Source: JAFNAG01 sp963824985
GTDB lineage: Bacteria > Acidobacteriota > UBA6911
DNA length: 64,000 nt
NCBI GenBank assembly: GCA_963824985.1
Contig: CAWGRQ010000002.1
Location: 1 to 64,000 of the forward strand
Direction of reading: 5' to 3'
A program made the translations under genes and the position numbers. Each line of letters starts with the position of its first letter. The first letter of the stretch is position 1. Below the pieces are notes generated by a model, which was not told where the DNA came from, made no database searches, and saw only the letters and a list, made by a program, of their open reading frames with translations. This document shows positions 35,326 to 44,398 of the stretch, one piece after another.

Positions 35326-37764
35326 TCAGAGATTCAGCTTTACCCCGCTCTCAACTGCGTCCCCGACAGCCACGCAATAAAGGGCGTCACCCTCCAGATA
35401 GATTTCGAGCAACGTCTCCGGCTTGAACTGGTTCCTGATGAGAGATTCTGAAAGCGGATCTTCGATGAACTTCTGGATGGCACGCCGCAAGGGGCGAGCG
35501 CCATAGGAGCGATCTGCGCAGGTTTTATCCACAATCCATTTGCGCGCCTCGGGACGGAGCCGAATTGTTATCCCCTTTTTCAGGAGAACCTCATTCCCCT
35601 GAGCGATCAGCAGATCGACGATCTTTTCCAGATCTTCCACTGTGAGCGCTTCAAAGAGGATGACTTCGTCCAGCCGGTTAAGGAATTCAGGGTTAAAAAC
35701 TCTCTTGACTTCGCTCAGGATCATATCCTCGGTCTTCTTGGCATCCGATTCTGAGGTTGTGCGGAATCCCAGGTGACCGCGCTTTTCGAGGAAACGGGCG
35801 CCCAGATTCGAGGTCATAATGATGAGGCAATTCTTGAAATCGACCGTGTTGCCGAGGGAGTCGGTGAGCTGTCCGTCCTCAAAAACCTGGAGCAGGATGT
35901 TGTAGACATCCGGGTGCGCCTTCTCGATCTCATCCAGCAGCAGCACTGAATAGGGATTGCGCCGCACTTTTTCGGTCAGTTGCCCCCCCTCCTCATGACC
36001 AACGTACCCGGGGGGCGAGCCGATGAGCTTTGATACCGAATGTTTCTCCATATACTCCGACATGTCGAGCCGGATCATTGCGGTATCGCTACCGAAGAGA
36101 AAGGCGGCGAGAGATCTGGCCATTTCGGTCTTGCCTACCCCGGTGGGCCCGAGAAAGAGAAACGAGCCGACCGGGCGCTTCGGGGATTTCAAGCCGGCGC
36201 GCGAACGCCGTATCGCCTTGCTGAGAGCACGAATCGCCTTCTCCTGGCTGACGATTCTCTTGTGCAGCTCCTCTTCCATGCGCAGGAGTTTGGTTTTTTC
36301 CTCCTCGTGGATAGACGAGACCGGAATCCCGGTCCATTTGGCGATCACATCCTCGATGTCCTCGCGCGTTACTTTCAACGGCGCCGTGCTCTTCAGACGC
36401 CAGCGTTCCTTGATCACCTGGAGATTCTCCTGCTCGAGATCCTCCTCCAGACGATACCGCGCCGCCCTCTCAAACTCTTGCGCGGTGATCGCGCTTTCGA
36501 TTCTGCCGTCGATGATGCGGATCCGCCTCTGGATGTTTATCAGTTCCTCCGGGATGGAGATGGAACGAAGCTTGACGCGCGCACCGGCCTCGTCAATGAG
36601 ATCGATCGCTTTATCCGGGAGGAAACGGTCGGAGATATATCGGTTGGAGAGGTAAACCGCGCTCTCCAGCGCCTCATCCGTGTACTTCAGCGAATGGAAG
36701 TTCTCGTATTTTTCTTTAATGCCATGGAGGATCAGAATGCTCTCGGATTCGCCGGGCGGAGCGACCTTTATCGATTGGAAACGGCGCTCCAGCGAACGGT
36801 CCTTTTCAATCGAGCGCCGGTATTCGTAGGGAGTCGTGGAACCGATGCATTGGATCTCCCCCCGCGATAAGGCCGGCTTCAAAATATTGGCGGCGTCAAG
36901 GGAACCCTCGGCTGAGCCGGCGCCCACCAGAGTGTGCAGTTCGTCGATGAAGACTACCAGATTGCGGTTCTCCACCAACTCCTTCATGATCGTCTTGAGC
37001 CGTTCCTCAAACTGCCCCCGATATTTTGTTCCGGCCACGATCAGGGATATATCGAGCGCCAGAATCCTCTTTTCCATGAGGGGAGGAGGAACCTGGCCAT
37101 TTACGATACGCTGCGCCAGTCCTTCCACGATCGCGGTCTTGCCGACCCCGGGTTCGCCGATGAGGACCGGATTATTCTTGGTTCTGCGGCACAGGATCTG
37201 GATCATGCGCTCGATCTCGTTGTTGCGGCCGACCAGCGGATCCAGGGCATCATTACTGGCAGCCTCGGTCAGATCGCGCGAAAACTCCGCCAGACTCAAC
37301 GTTTCCTTCTGCCGGGCCTGCCCGTGCCTTTCTGTCGCCCCACGTCCGAGCTCATCGCGGATGATGGACAAGCGGAGGCCGCGTTCCCTTAAGATCTCGG
37401 CTGCCACCGATCGTTCCTCGCGCAGCAGTCCGAGCAGCATGTGTTCGGTTCCGATATGCTTGTGCGAGAAACGCTCCGATTCCTCGGCCGCTGCATTCAA
37501 GGCTCGTTTGCTTTCGTCGGAGAATGGCAGCTCAACGGATGTGGATACTTTCTCCCGGATTGAGGTGCGTCCCTCTATCTCCTTTCTAATACTATCGATA
37601 GAGGCGTTGGCTTTGGGGAAAAACCGGTTGGTAAGATTTTTGTCCTCACGGATCAAGCCAAGCAGGAGATGCTCGGTTTCGATGTAGGGGCTGCCGAACT
37701 GGCTGGCTTCATACCGGGCGAAAAAAATCACCCTGCGCGCTTTTTCCGTGTACTTTTCAAACAT
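35326..37764 (-). CDS. clpC: ClpC-type AAA+ unfoldase
   Basis: HSP100 unfoldase that feeds ClpP. 812 residues from ATG 37764; a GTG two codons earlier is also possible. An N-terminal Clp_N double repeat (MFEKYTEKARRVIFFARYEA, then HLLLGLIRE and HMLLGLLRE), AAA-1 with Walker A GEPGVGKTAIVEG, a short UVR-like middle domain (about 420-455), AAA-2 with GPTGVGKTEMARS and LLDEIEKAHPDVYN, and a C-terminal D2-small domain (YGARPLRRAIQKFIEDPL). ClpP is not in the window. It lies upstream of bamA on the same strand with 180 bp between, so it probably has a separate role. Confidence 0.93.
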   Translation of the reverse strand: MFEKYTEKARRVIFFARYEASQFGSPYIETEHLLLGLIREDKNLTNRFFPKANASIDSIRKEIEGRTSIREKVSTSVELPFSDESKRALNAAAEESERFSHKHIGTEHMLLGLLREERSVAAEILRERGLRLSIIRDELGRGATERHGQARQKETLSLAEFSRDLTEAASNDALDPLVGRNNEIERMIQILCRRTKNNPVLIGEPGVGKTAIVEGLAQRIVNGQVPPPLMEKRILALDISLIVAGTKYRGQFEERLKTIMKELVENRNLVVFIDELHTLVGAGSAEGSLDAANILKPALSRGEIQCIGSTTPYEYRRSIEKDRSLERRFQSIKVAPPGESESILILHGIKEKYENFHSLKYTDEALESAVYLSNRYISDRFLPDKAIDLIDEAGARVKLRSISIPEELINIQRRIRIIDGRIESAITAQEFERAARYRLEEDLEQENLQVIKERWRLKSTAPLKVTREDIEDVIAKWTGIPVSSIHEEEKTKLLRMEEELHKRIVSQEKAIRALSKAIRRSRAGLKSPKRPVGSFLFLGPTGVGKTEMARSLAAFLFGSDTAMIRLDMSEYMEKHSVSKLIGSPPGYVGHEEGGQLTEKVRRNPYSVLLLDEIEKAHPDVYNILLQVFEDGQLTDSLGNTVDFKNCLIIMTSNLGARFLEKRGHLGFRTTSESDAKKTEDMILSEVKRVFNPEFLNRLDEVILFEALTVEDLEKIVDLLIAQGNEVLLKKGITIRLRPEARKWIVDKTCADRSYGARPLRRAIQKFIEDPLSESLIRNQFKPETLLEIYLEGDALYCVAVGDAVESGVKLNL

Positions 37765-37942
37765 GCTCACGCACCTGCCGGATCATGGTTATAAGATATT
37801 ATACGGACCGCCTTGAAATACTGCAAAGGTCAAAAGGAGAAAGCCTGATCGACTCCGCGGACTCTGGCCGCCCGAACACCGCGAAATTCCTGCCGGCCCG
37901 CGGTTTTGCAGCCTCCGATTCGAGGCGTTAAAATATTGAATA

Positions 37943-38206
37943 TTAATGATTTGTGACGAATCGTCCGCCCAGGAACTGGCCGAGGAAGAAGGCGCCGATC
38001 ATTACCGGGAAAGTGGCCAGATGCCATCCCAGGCCAGAGATCAGGCGGCAGATTATCACCATGGGAACCGGCAGGTGAATGGCGAGCAGCCATTGGGTGG
38101 AATATCTCCGCACCCGGGCTCGCCAATACCCGAAAGGGAGGTTCAGCATGAATACGATGGCCGCCACAATCCAGAGAGTCACGCCCCAAGTATAGCCGAA
38201 AAGCAC
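37943..38206 (-). CDS. Small multi-pass membrane protein
   Basis: Not recognised. From GTG 38206 (GGVLFGYTWG region) the protein has about 87 residues with hydrophobic segments: VTLWIVAAIVFMLNLPFGYW, WLLAIHLPVPMVIICRLISG and FPVMIGAFFLGQFLGG. The longer open frame to 38365 runs through repeat R2 copy A, which is not real coding. It could be a remnant of a longer protein cut by the repeat, or a small protein with its own start. Lies upstream of clpC and downstream of lolD. Confidence 0.6.
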   Translation of the reverse strand: MLFGYTWGVTLWIVAAIVFMLNLPFGYWRARVRRYSTQWLLAIHLPVPMVIICRLISGLGWHLATFPVMIGAFFLGQFLGGRFVTNH

Positions 38207-38241
38207 CCCGCCTGCCGTAAAAGTCCTTAGACCTCTTGCAA

Positions 38242-38437
38242 GGCTATAGCCTTTCAGGCTGTAGGCTATAGGTACAACCAACAGGCTGCCGCCAGGCAAA
38301 CCGCATGTATCATCAGCTTCTCCCGTGCTGCGTCGGATCGGGAGCCTTAACGGACGGTCACGCATGCCTGACAGTCCGTCAAGGCTCCCAACAGAGCGAA
38401 AGTTGATTCACTCCTACAGCCTAAAAGGCTACAGTCT
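38242..38437. repeat. R2 repeat element, copy A
   Basis: About 196 bp, related to copy B at 49034-49235 in inverse orientation (roughly 80% identity by eye). Ends are inverted versions of GGCTATAGCCTTTCAGGCTG and CAGCCTAAAAGGCTACAGTC. The centre carries CACGCATGCCTGACAGTCC, also an imperfect palindrome. It supplies the apparent N-terminus of the membrane protein frame at 37943-38365. Confidence 0.8.
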
Positions 38438-38496
38438 CTATGGTACAGCCTTGAAGTCCTGGTGAGAGGTGCGGGCAAGCTCGTTGAGCGAGGTTG

Positions 38497-39174
38497 TCAG
38501 TGTGGATACAGCTGTCCGTTTTCCAGGCGGCAGATGCGCGTGCACATGGCTGCGAGCCTCTCGTTGTGGGTTACGACAATCGAGGTCAGGTCATGCTGCT
38601 TGTGCAGGGTACGCAGCAGGTCGCCGACGGCTTCGCCGGTATGAACATCCAGGTTACCGGTGGGTTCATCCGCCAGCAGCAACCGCGGCCGGCCTACCAG
38701 AGCCCGGGCGAGGGCCACACGTTGCTGCTCCCCGCCGGAGAGCTCCCCCGGGCGGTGATGAAAGCGCGCTTCCAGGCTGACATCCGCCAGGGCGGAGGAG
38801 GCGCATGCCTCAGCTTCAGGAACAGGCGAGCCGCGGAGCAGCAATGGCATCATGACATTTTCAAGGGCGGTGAACTCGGGCAACAGGTGATGGAACTGAA
38901 ATACAAATCCGATGGTGCCATTGCGGAAACGTGACAATCCATCGCGCGACAGCCGGGTGATTTCTGTTCCCTGGATCAGAATGGAACCCTGGTCCGGCCG
39001 GTCCATGCCGCCCAGGAGGTGAAGCAGTGTGCTCTTGCCGGATCCGGATACTCCGGTCACCGCCAGCATCTCCCCCTTTGCCAGGTCCAGGTTCAAATCA
39101 AGCAGCACGGCGAGGATCTGGTCCCCGGACTGGTATCTCTTGGACAGGCCGCGCACCTGCATGAGATCACTCAT
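38497..39174 (-). CDS. lolD: Lipoprotein-releasing ABC transporter ATPase LolD
   Basis: ATPase of the LolCDE complex that extracts lipoproteins from the inner membrane for LolA. 225 residues from ATG 39174. Walker A TGVSGSGKSTLLHLLGGMD, the LolD signature LLPEFTALENVMMPLL, ABC signature LSGGEQQRVALARAL, Walker B LLLADEPTGNLD and the H-loop VVTHNERLAA are present. Overlaps the lolC/E stop by 8 bases, so coupled. A single permease gene suggests a LolF-like or LolCE homodimer arrangement. Confidence 0.94.
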   Translation of the reverse strand: MSDLMQVRGLSKRYQSGDQILAVLLDLNLDLAKGEMLAVTGVSGSGKSTLLHLLGGMDRPDQGSILIQGTEITRLSRDGLSRFRNGTIGFVFQFHHLLPEFTALENVMMPLLLRGSPVPEAEACASSALADVSLEARFHHRPGELSGGEQQRVALARALVGRPRLLLADEPTGNLDVHTGEAVGDLLRTLHKQHDLTSIVVTHNERLAAMCTRICRLENGQLYPH

Positions 39175-40429
39175 AGCGCATGACCTCCACCGGATTGAGA
39201 CGCGAAGCATTACGCGCCGGATAGAGGGTGGCCAGGAAGCTGATCAGCAGGGCCGTGCCGCAGATCAGGACGACATCCCAGGTTTTCACATGAAATGGCA
39301 CATAAGAGATGCTATAGACCTCGGCCTGAAGCTGAATCAACTGGTAGCGGTCCAGAATCCAGCTGATGCCGATGCCGAGGGTGGCTCCGAGAACCGTGCC
39401 GATGAGCCCGATGATCAGTCCCTGGAGCATGAAAACCCACAGGATAGTCTTCTGGGTTGCTCCCATGGCGGTGAGGATGGCAATGTCACGCTGCTTTTCC
39501 ATCACCATCATGATCAGAGTCGTTACGATGTTCAGCGCCGCCACAAAAACGATCAGTCCAATCGTGAGGAAGAGAGCGATCTTCTCGAGCTTCAAAGCGG
39601 AGAAGAGCGGTTTGTTGAGATCGATCCAGGTGGTGGTCATGTATCCGGGGCCTGCTGCGGCGCGGATGGCGTCCGCCACCGGTTCGACCTCCTCCAGGCT
39701 GTCGGTCTTGAATTGCAGGACGGAGGCCGCATTATCGGGGAGGGATAACAGCCTGCGCGCCGCGTCCATGTTGGTATAAACCCAGTTGGAGTCGTAATCC
39801 CAGAGCCCGGACTCAAAAATGCCGGCGACACGGAAGGTCTTTTCCGAAGCCGTCATGCCGAAAGGGGTTAATCGCCCCATGGGGACGAACACCTTCAGGG
39901 TATCGCCGGCCCTGATTCCGAGCGCTCGCGCCATTTCCTTCCCGATGATCATGTTGGCCATGGGGGGCGGGGCATCCGGGTCGGCGGACGCCGGGCTCCG
40001 GCGGGCTTCCAGGGAGGTCGGATCGCCTTCGATAACCAGGGAGAAAAAATCGGAGATCTCGCGTTCGCGAACCGGATCAATCCCCTTGAGGATAGCCCCC
40101 TGATTGCGGGTTGCGCTGGCGATGAAGACCTGGCTGAAGATTGCCGGGGCAACGCCGGTGACATGAGGCACGCGGGCCAGCCTGCCGAGCAGGGCTTCGT
40201 AGTCTTTCAGCGGCGTGTTGTCGAGGTGAAGGAGGTTGATGTAGGATGTGGCACCCACGATCTTGGTCTGAATGACTTCGCGTGACCCGGTGGACATGGC
40301 TAGAGCGATAACCAGGGCCATCACTCCGGCGCAGATCCCGAGCACGGAGATGGCCGAAATCACCGACACCATGGTCTGTTTGCGTTTTGCTCGCAGATAC
40401 CGAAGGGCGACAAACAGCTCAAATTTCAT
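39167..40429 (-). CDS. Lipoprotein-releasing permease LolC/E family
   Basis: 420-residue MacB/FtsX-type permease. The first transmembrane segment (SAISVLGICAGVMALVIALA) follows the typical start LFVALRYLRAKRKQ. A ~200-residue periplasmic domain is followed by three C-terminal helices (ALFLTIGLIVFVAALNIV, AMGATQKTILWVFM, LLISFLATLYPARNASRLNP). The motif NPVEVMRYE at the end is typical. Works with LolD, whose gene overlaps. Only one LolC/E-type gene is here, whereas E. coli has two; it may be a homodimer or the second may lie elsewhere. Confidence 0.92.
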   Translation of the reverse strand: MKFELFVALRYLRAKRKQTMVSVISAISVLGICAGVMALVIALAMSTGSREVIQTKIVGATSYINLLHLDNTPLKDYEALLGRLARVPHVTGVAPAIFSQVFIASATRNQGAILKGIDPVREREISDFFSLVIEGDPTSLEARRSPASADPDAPPPMANMIIGKEMARALGIRAGDTLKVFVPMGRLTPFGMTASEKTFRVAGIFESGLWDYDSNWVYTNMDAARRLLSLPDNAASVLQFKTDSLEEVEPVADAIRAAAGPGYMTTTWIDLNKPLFSALKLEKIALFLTIGLIVFVAALNIVTTLIMMVMEKQRDIAILTAMGATQKTILWVFMLQGLIIGLIGTVLGATLGIGISWILDRYQLIQLQAEVYSISYVPFHVKTWDVVLICGTALLISFLATLYPARNASRLNPVEVMRYE

Positions 40430-40437
40430 CCAGGTTG

Positions 40438-41976
40438 TTATACGCCTCCGTTCGAAGTCTGGGAACCAGCGTCCGCGACGGCTTTGGCCTCGGGGCGCAA
40501 TAACGGGAACAGGATGACATCGCGGATGGACCGCGAGTCGGTCAGCACCATGGTGAGCCGGTCGATGCCGATGCCCTCACCCGCGGTCGGAGGCATGCCG
40601 TAGCTCAGCGCCCGGATATAATCGTCATCCATCGCATGCGCCTCGTCGTCGCCACGCGTCCGCGCCTGGAGCTGCTCCTCGAAACGGGCGCGCTGCTCGA
40701 CCGGATCGTTCAGCTCCGAGTAGGCATTGGCGATCTCCATGCCGGCGATGTACAGCTCGAACCTTTCCACCGTGTCGGGATCGTCGGGCCTGGTTTTCGA
40801 AAGCGGCGAGACCTCAGTCGGATAGTCATAGATGAACGTTGGCTGGATCAGATTTGGTTCCACGACCTTTTCAAAGATGGCCGCGAGCCGCTTTCCGATG
40901 CCGGCGGCGCCGTCGAATTCCGCCGCCACCGCTTGTGCCATCGCCCCCAGCTTTTCCGCGGATCCCAGATCCTGTTGGTCAGGTTTTGGCACGTCATGCG
41001 GCCAGAAATGAAGGATGGCCTCCTTCATGGAATAGCGCTCCCAGCGATCGAAATCCAGCGTGTGCTCTCGATACGGAACCTGGCGCGATCCGGTCACCGC
41101 TTCGGCGATCTGAGTGAGCATTTGCTGCGTGAGGTCCATCAGATCGCGATAATCACTGTAAGCCTGGTAGAACTCCAGCATGGTGAATTCAGGGTTGTGC
41201 TGCGTCGAGATGCCCTCGTTGCGGAAAATCCGGCTCAGCTCGTAAACCCGCGGAATGCCGCCGACGATCAATCGCTTCAGATAAAGCTCCAGGGCAATGC
41301 GCAGATACAAATCGATGTCCAGGGCGTTGTGGTGCGTCTGGAAGGGTCGGGCCAGGGCGCCGCCGGCGATGGTCTGCAGCACGGGCGTTTCTACCTCCAG
41401 GTAGCCCCGGGCATCGAGAAAATTACGGATCTCCCGGATGATCCGGCCGCGTTTTACAAACGTGGAACGCACCTCACGGTTGACGATCAGGTCGACATAG
41501 CGCTGTCGGAACCGGGTCTCCACATCGGTGAGGCCGTGCCACTTTTCCGGCAAAGGGAGGAGGTTTTTGGCCAGGTGCTGCAAAGAAACCGCCAGGACGG
41601 TCAGTTCGTTCGTGCGCGTGCGGAACAGCGTCCCCTCGGCCCCCACAATGTCTCCGAGATCAAACAACTCGAACAGGGCGAAGACCTCGGGGCCCACGCG
41701 GTCGCGCCGCACATAAACCTGCAGCCGGTGCTCGCCATCGGAAATGTCCAGGAAACCGGCTTTACCGTGGGGCCGGAGCGCCATGATCCGGCCGCAGATG
41801 CGCACCGTCGGATGCAGCTCATCGAGCTCCTGAGCGGTGCTGGATTCGAACCGGCCATGGATCTCCCCCAGCGTGTGGCTGGCGTCATATCTCCGCGGGT
41901 AGGGGTCATACCCGAGGCGTTTTAATTCCTCCAGTTTCAGCCGGCGTTGGACCAGGGGATTGGTCTCGTGCTCCAT
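40438..41976 (-). CDS. lysS: Lysyl-tRNA synthetase (class II)
   Basis: 512 residues, full length, charging tRNA-Lys. N-terminal OB-fold for anticodon binding (VRICGRIMALRPHGKAGFLD), motif 2 FRNEGISTQHNPEFTMLEFY, and motif 3 GIGIDRLTMVLTD. The ATG at 41976 overlaps the nusB stop in TGATG, so it is coupled to nusB. The gene order nusB-lysS-lolC-lolD is part of the long minus-strand block. No frameshift. Confidence 0.96.
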   Translation of the reverse strand: MEHETNPLVQRRLKLEELKRLGYDPYPRRYDASHTLGEIHGRFESSTAQELDELHPTVRICGRIMALRPHGKAGFLDISDGEHRLQVYVRRDRVGPEVFALFELFDLGDIVGAEGTLFRTRTNELTVLAVSLQHLAKNLLPLPEKWHGLTDVETRFRQRYVDLIVNREVRSTFVKRGRIIREIRNFLDARGYLEVETPVLQTIAGGALARPFQTHHNALDIDLYLRIALELYLKRLIVGGIPRVYELSRIFRNEGISTQHNPEFTMLEFYQAYSDYRDLMDLTQQMLTQIAEAVTGSRQVPYREHTLDFDRWERYSMKEAILHFWPHDVPKPDQQDLGSAEKLGAMAQAVAAEFDGAAGIGKRLAAIFEKVVEPNLIQPTFIYDYPTEVSPLSKTRPDDPDTVERFELYIAGMEIANAYSELNDPVEQRARFEEQLQARTRGDDEAHAMDDDYIRALSYGMPPTAGEGIGIDRLTMVLTDSRSIRDVILFPLLRPEAKAVADAGSQTSNGGV

Positions 41977-42398
41977 CACTGCCTCACCCTTTCTTTCAGG
42001 AGATCGTTCTTGATGCTGTCGAGGACGCCGTTTACGAATTGAGCAGACTCATTGGTGGAGAATTTCTTGGCGATTTCAAGAGCCTCGTTGATAACCACCG
42101 TGTCCGGGGTCTTGAGGTCGGCGAGCAGTTCGTACACCGCCAGGCGCAGGATGTTCCGGTCAACGGCGGCCATACGGCTCAGGCGCCAGTTCTTGGTGTG
42201 CCCCTGAATGATGCGGTCGATCTCCTTCAGGCGGGAGATCGTACCATGCAGCAGTTCTCCGGAAAACACCCGCACCCGCTCCGGCTGCTCATTCATTGCC
42301 CAGAATGAGTCGAGTATCGTATCGGGGGCTTGCTTGCCCACGTCATATTGATAAAGCATCTGAAGCGCGCATTCGCGCGCGGTTCTTCGGAGTCCCAT
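41976..42398 (-). CDS. nusB: Transcription antitermination factor NusB
   Basis: 140-residue all-helical RNA-binding protein of the rRNA antitermination complex (with NusE/S10). Opens RRTARECALQMLYQYDVG, then IDRIIQGHTKNWRLSRMAAV, DRNILRLAVYEL and the ending VINEALEIAKKFS, SAQFVNGVLD. Full length. Located between ribH (upstream by 46 bp) and lysS, a ribH-nusB pairing that is common in bacteria. Confidence 0.95.
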   Translation of the reverse strand: MGLRRTARECALQMLYQYDVGKQAPDTILDSFWAMNEQPERVRVFSGELLHGTISRLKEIDRIIQGHTKNWRLSRMAAVDRNILRLAVYELLADLKTPDTVVINEALEIAKKFSTNESAQFVNGVLDSIKNDLLKERVRQ

Positions 42399-42444
42399 GG
42401 CTTATGATGCGATCCAGTATGCGGTATTTGGGAGTGAGCTTCTG

Positions 42445-42909
42445 CTATAGCTGCTTCAAAACCTGAATAATCTCGATTGCCGAGAGTGCGGCATCAAACC
42501 CCCGGTTCCCTGACTTGAGCCCGGCACGATCAATTGCCTGCTCCAGGGTGTTGCAAGTCAAAATCCCGTAAATAACCGGAATCCCGGACTCCTGACTGAC
42601 GTTCGCAATCCCTCTGGTTACGGTAGAGGAAATGTGCTCGAAGTGTGGCGTCTCTCCCTGCAATAATGCCCCGAGACAGATGACGGCATCGTATTTGCCG
42701 GATAACGCCAGTTTTTTAGCCGCCAGGACGATTTCAAAGGACCCCGGAACCCAAACGGTGGTGATGTCGTCCGGCGCTGCCCCGTTGCGTCCGAGAGCGT
42801 CAAGAGCGCCATTTAACAGGCGATCACTGATAAAGGAGTTGAATCGGCTGATAACGATCGCGAATCGACTTCCCGTCGCATCCAAATTCCCCTGGATAGT
42901 TCTGGCCAT
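42445..42909 (-). CDS. ribH: 6,7-dimethyl-8-ribityllumazine synthase
   Basis: Penultimate step in riboflavin synthesis. 154 residues from ATG 42909, where GGAGGCGAA lies right upstream; the longer frame to 43020 crosses noncoding sequence. Typical motifs: FAIVISRFNSFISDRLL, WVPGSFEIVLAAKKLA, AVICLGALLQGETPHFEHI, PVIYGILTCNTLEQA and GNRGFDAA. No other rib gene nearby. A 21-bp inverted repeat lies between it and the upstream DUF512 gene. Confidence 0.96.
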   Translation of the reverse strand: MARTIQGNLDATGSRFAIVISRFNSFISDRLLNGALDALGRNGAAPDDITTVWVPGSFEIVLAAKKLALSGKYDAVICLGALLQGETPHFEHISSTVTRGIANVSQESGIPVIYGILTCNTLEQAIDRAGLKSGNRGFDAALSAIEIIQVLKQL

Positions 42910-43022
42910 TTCGCCTCCGCACCTGAGGTCATACATTCTGCAGGAGATACCTCGGAAAAACAACAGCAAAACGGGCTGTTCGCCCTCCAACGCAACACAC
43001 CCCCGCCCCGGCTTAATCAAAA

Positions 43023-43093
43023 AGGGGACATTCCTAATTTCCAGCCATCTTGTTGTCCCGAGCCACGTTGCGTGGAAATTCGGAATGTCCCCT
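43023..43093. repeat. Inverted repeat with T-run, 3' end of the DUF512 gene
   Basis: Arms 43023-43043 and 43073-43093 (AGGGGACATTCC start) are inverted copies with one mismatch in 21, around a 29-base loop. On the minus strand the hairpin is followed by TTTTT, so it looks like a rho-independent terminator for the pgsA-DUF512 transcript. It also overlaps the last codons of the DUF512 frame. It may be a REP-like dispersed element that has been adopted as terminator. Confidence 0.65.
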
Positions 43094-44398
43094 CTTTTTT
43101 GGATTGCAGAGGCGCTTGAAAAATTCGCTCATGGAGGGTCCGCTCAGGATTACCGGCGTATCGAGGATCAGCGCGAGATCGGCCGGTGTCCAGTCATCGA
43201 CAAAAATCCCTTCGACCCGCGAGACTGCTTCCTGGGGGATCATGACAAAGTCCCCCAGTTCGACGCCGGCCAGGGCATGCGCAAAATCCCGACCGGCAAG
43301 AAGTCCGGCGACGGTAATGCTGCGGCCCATAAAACGGTTGGCCACGGGCATGACGCGAAGGTCCGATCCCAACTTCCCGTTTATCCGCCTGGTGCAATCC
43401 GAAAGGAACGGGCAAAAGAGCGTGCCGGTGGCCAGGGTTCCGCGCAAACCCGGCCTTGGTTTGCGCGGGCGGGCCAGGCTGGCACCAAACGCGTCCAAAA
43501 AGCGCCGCACCATCCCGATCCCATCTTCTATCTGAGCGAAGTCGTCGTAATGAGCCGAGTCAGGCATCCTGATTCCGCCCTGGATGTAAAACTCATCCGC
43601 AAGATAGGCGAAGCCACGACCCGTTTCCCGCCGGAAACGACGTTGCCAGGGTAATACCTGCGCCACTACTTTGCGACAATAGTCCGATGTGACCGGCGTC
43701 AGTTGCCGGCGGTCGGCTCCGTGATCTGAAAGCCCCAGGGGCACGATGGCGACCGAATGCACGCCGGGGTGCCAGGAATACAGGTCGAAAACGGTTTTGG
43801 CCAGATGCTCGCCGTCGTTGATTTCCGGTATTAACACGACCTGGGTTTGAATCCTGATGCCCCCGTTGATGAGCCGGAGCAGCTTGCCGGCGAAATCATC
43901 CGGTTTTTTGCGCCCCATGATCCGGGCGCGCAGGTCGGGTTCCGTGGCGTGTACCGATACGTATAAAGGCGACAATGCCTGCTCGATGATGCGATCCAGG
44001 TCCCGGTCCGAAAGATTGGTCAGTGTGATGTAATTGCCGTGCAAAAAAGAAAGCCGGAAGTCATCGTCCTTGATCTTCAGCGACTGCCGCGCGCCCGGCG
44101 GAAGCTGGTTGATGAAACAGAACAGGCAGGCGTTATTGCAGGTTCGCGTCCTGAAATCCTCGACTTCTATGCCGAGATTCTGACCTTCGGCAAGCTCCAC
44201 CTCGATCCATTCCTCGAATCCACCCGCTTTGCGCACCTCCAGTTCGGCGGGGCCTTCTGCAAGGTGGAATTTGAGAGCGAGCTCGTCCGGTACCGGGTGT
44301 CCGTTAACCGCCAGAATCTCATCACCCGCTGCCAACCCGGCAGCGCCGGCCGCCGATCCCGCCTCGACCTCGCGAATCTTAATTCCTCTTTTTGCCAC
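43034..44398 (-). CDS. PDZ and DUF512 radical SAM-type Fe-S protein
   Basis: 454 residues. N-terminal PDZ-like domain (about 1-75; IKIREVEAGSAAGAAGLAAG, then GDEILAVNGHPV). The cluster motif CNNACLFCFI gives a CxxxCxxC, typical of radical SAM enzymes, followed by DDFRLSFLHGNYITLTNL. The C-terminal DUF512 domain contains AYLADEFYIQGG and GRSITVAGLLAGRDF. This family is widespread in clostridia and other anaerobes; its function is unknown. The last ~18 residues (GHSEFPRNVARDNKMAGN) are encoded by an inverted repeat, so the end may be altered. Start overlaps the pgsA end by 20 bases. Confidence 0.85.
   Translation of the reverse strand: MAKRGIKIREVEAGSAAGAAGLAAGDEILAVNGHPVPDELALKFHLAEGPAELEVRKAGGFEEWIEVELAEGQNLGIEVEDFRTRTCNNACLFCFINQLPPGARQSLKIKDDDFRLSFLHGNYITLTNLSDRDLDRIIEQALSPLYVSVHATEPDLRARIMGRKKPDDFAGKLLRLINGGIRIQTQVVLIPEINDGEHLAKTVFDLYSWHPGVHSVAIVPLGLSDHGADRRQLTPVTSDYCRKVVAQVLPWQRRFRRETGRGFAYLADEFYIQGGIRMPDSAHYDDFAQIEDGIGMVRRFLDAFGASLARPRKPRPGLRGTLATGTLFCPFLSDCTRRINGKLGSDLRVMPVANRFMGRSITVAGLLAGRDFAHALAGVELGDFVMIPQEAVSRVEGIFVDDWTPADLALILDTPVILSGPSMSEFFKRLCNPKKRGHSEFPRNVARDNKMAGN

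Noticed and set aside
38460..38934. Plus-strand frames opposite lolD
   Set aside because: Shadows of the ABC ATPase; no independent support.
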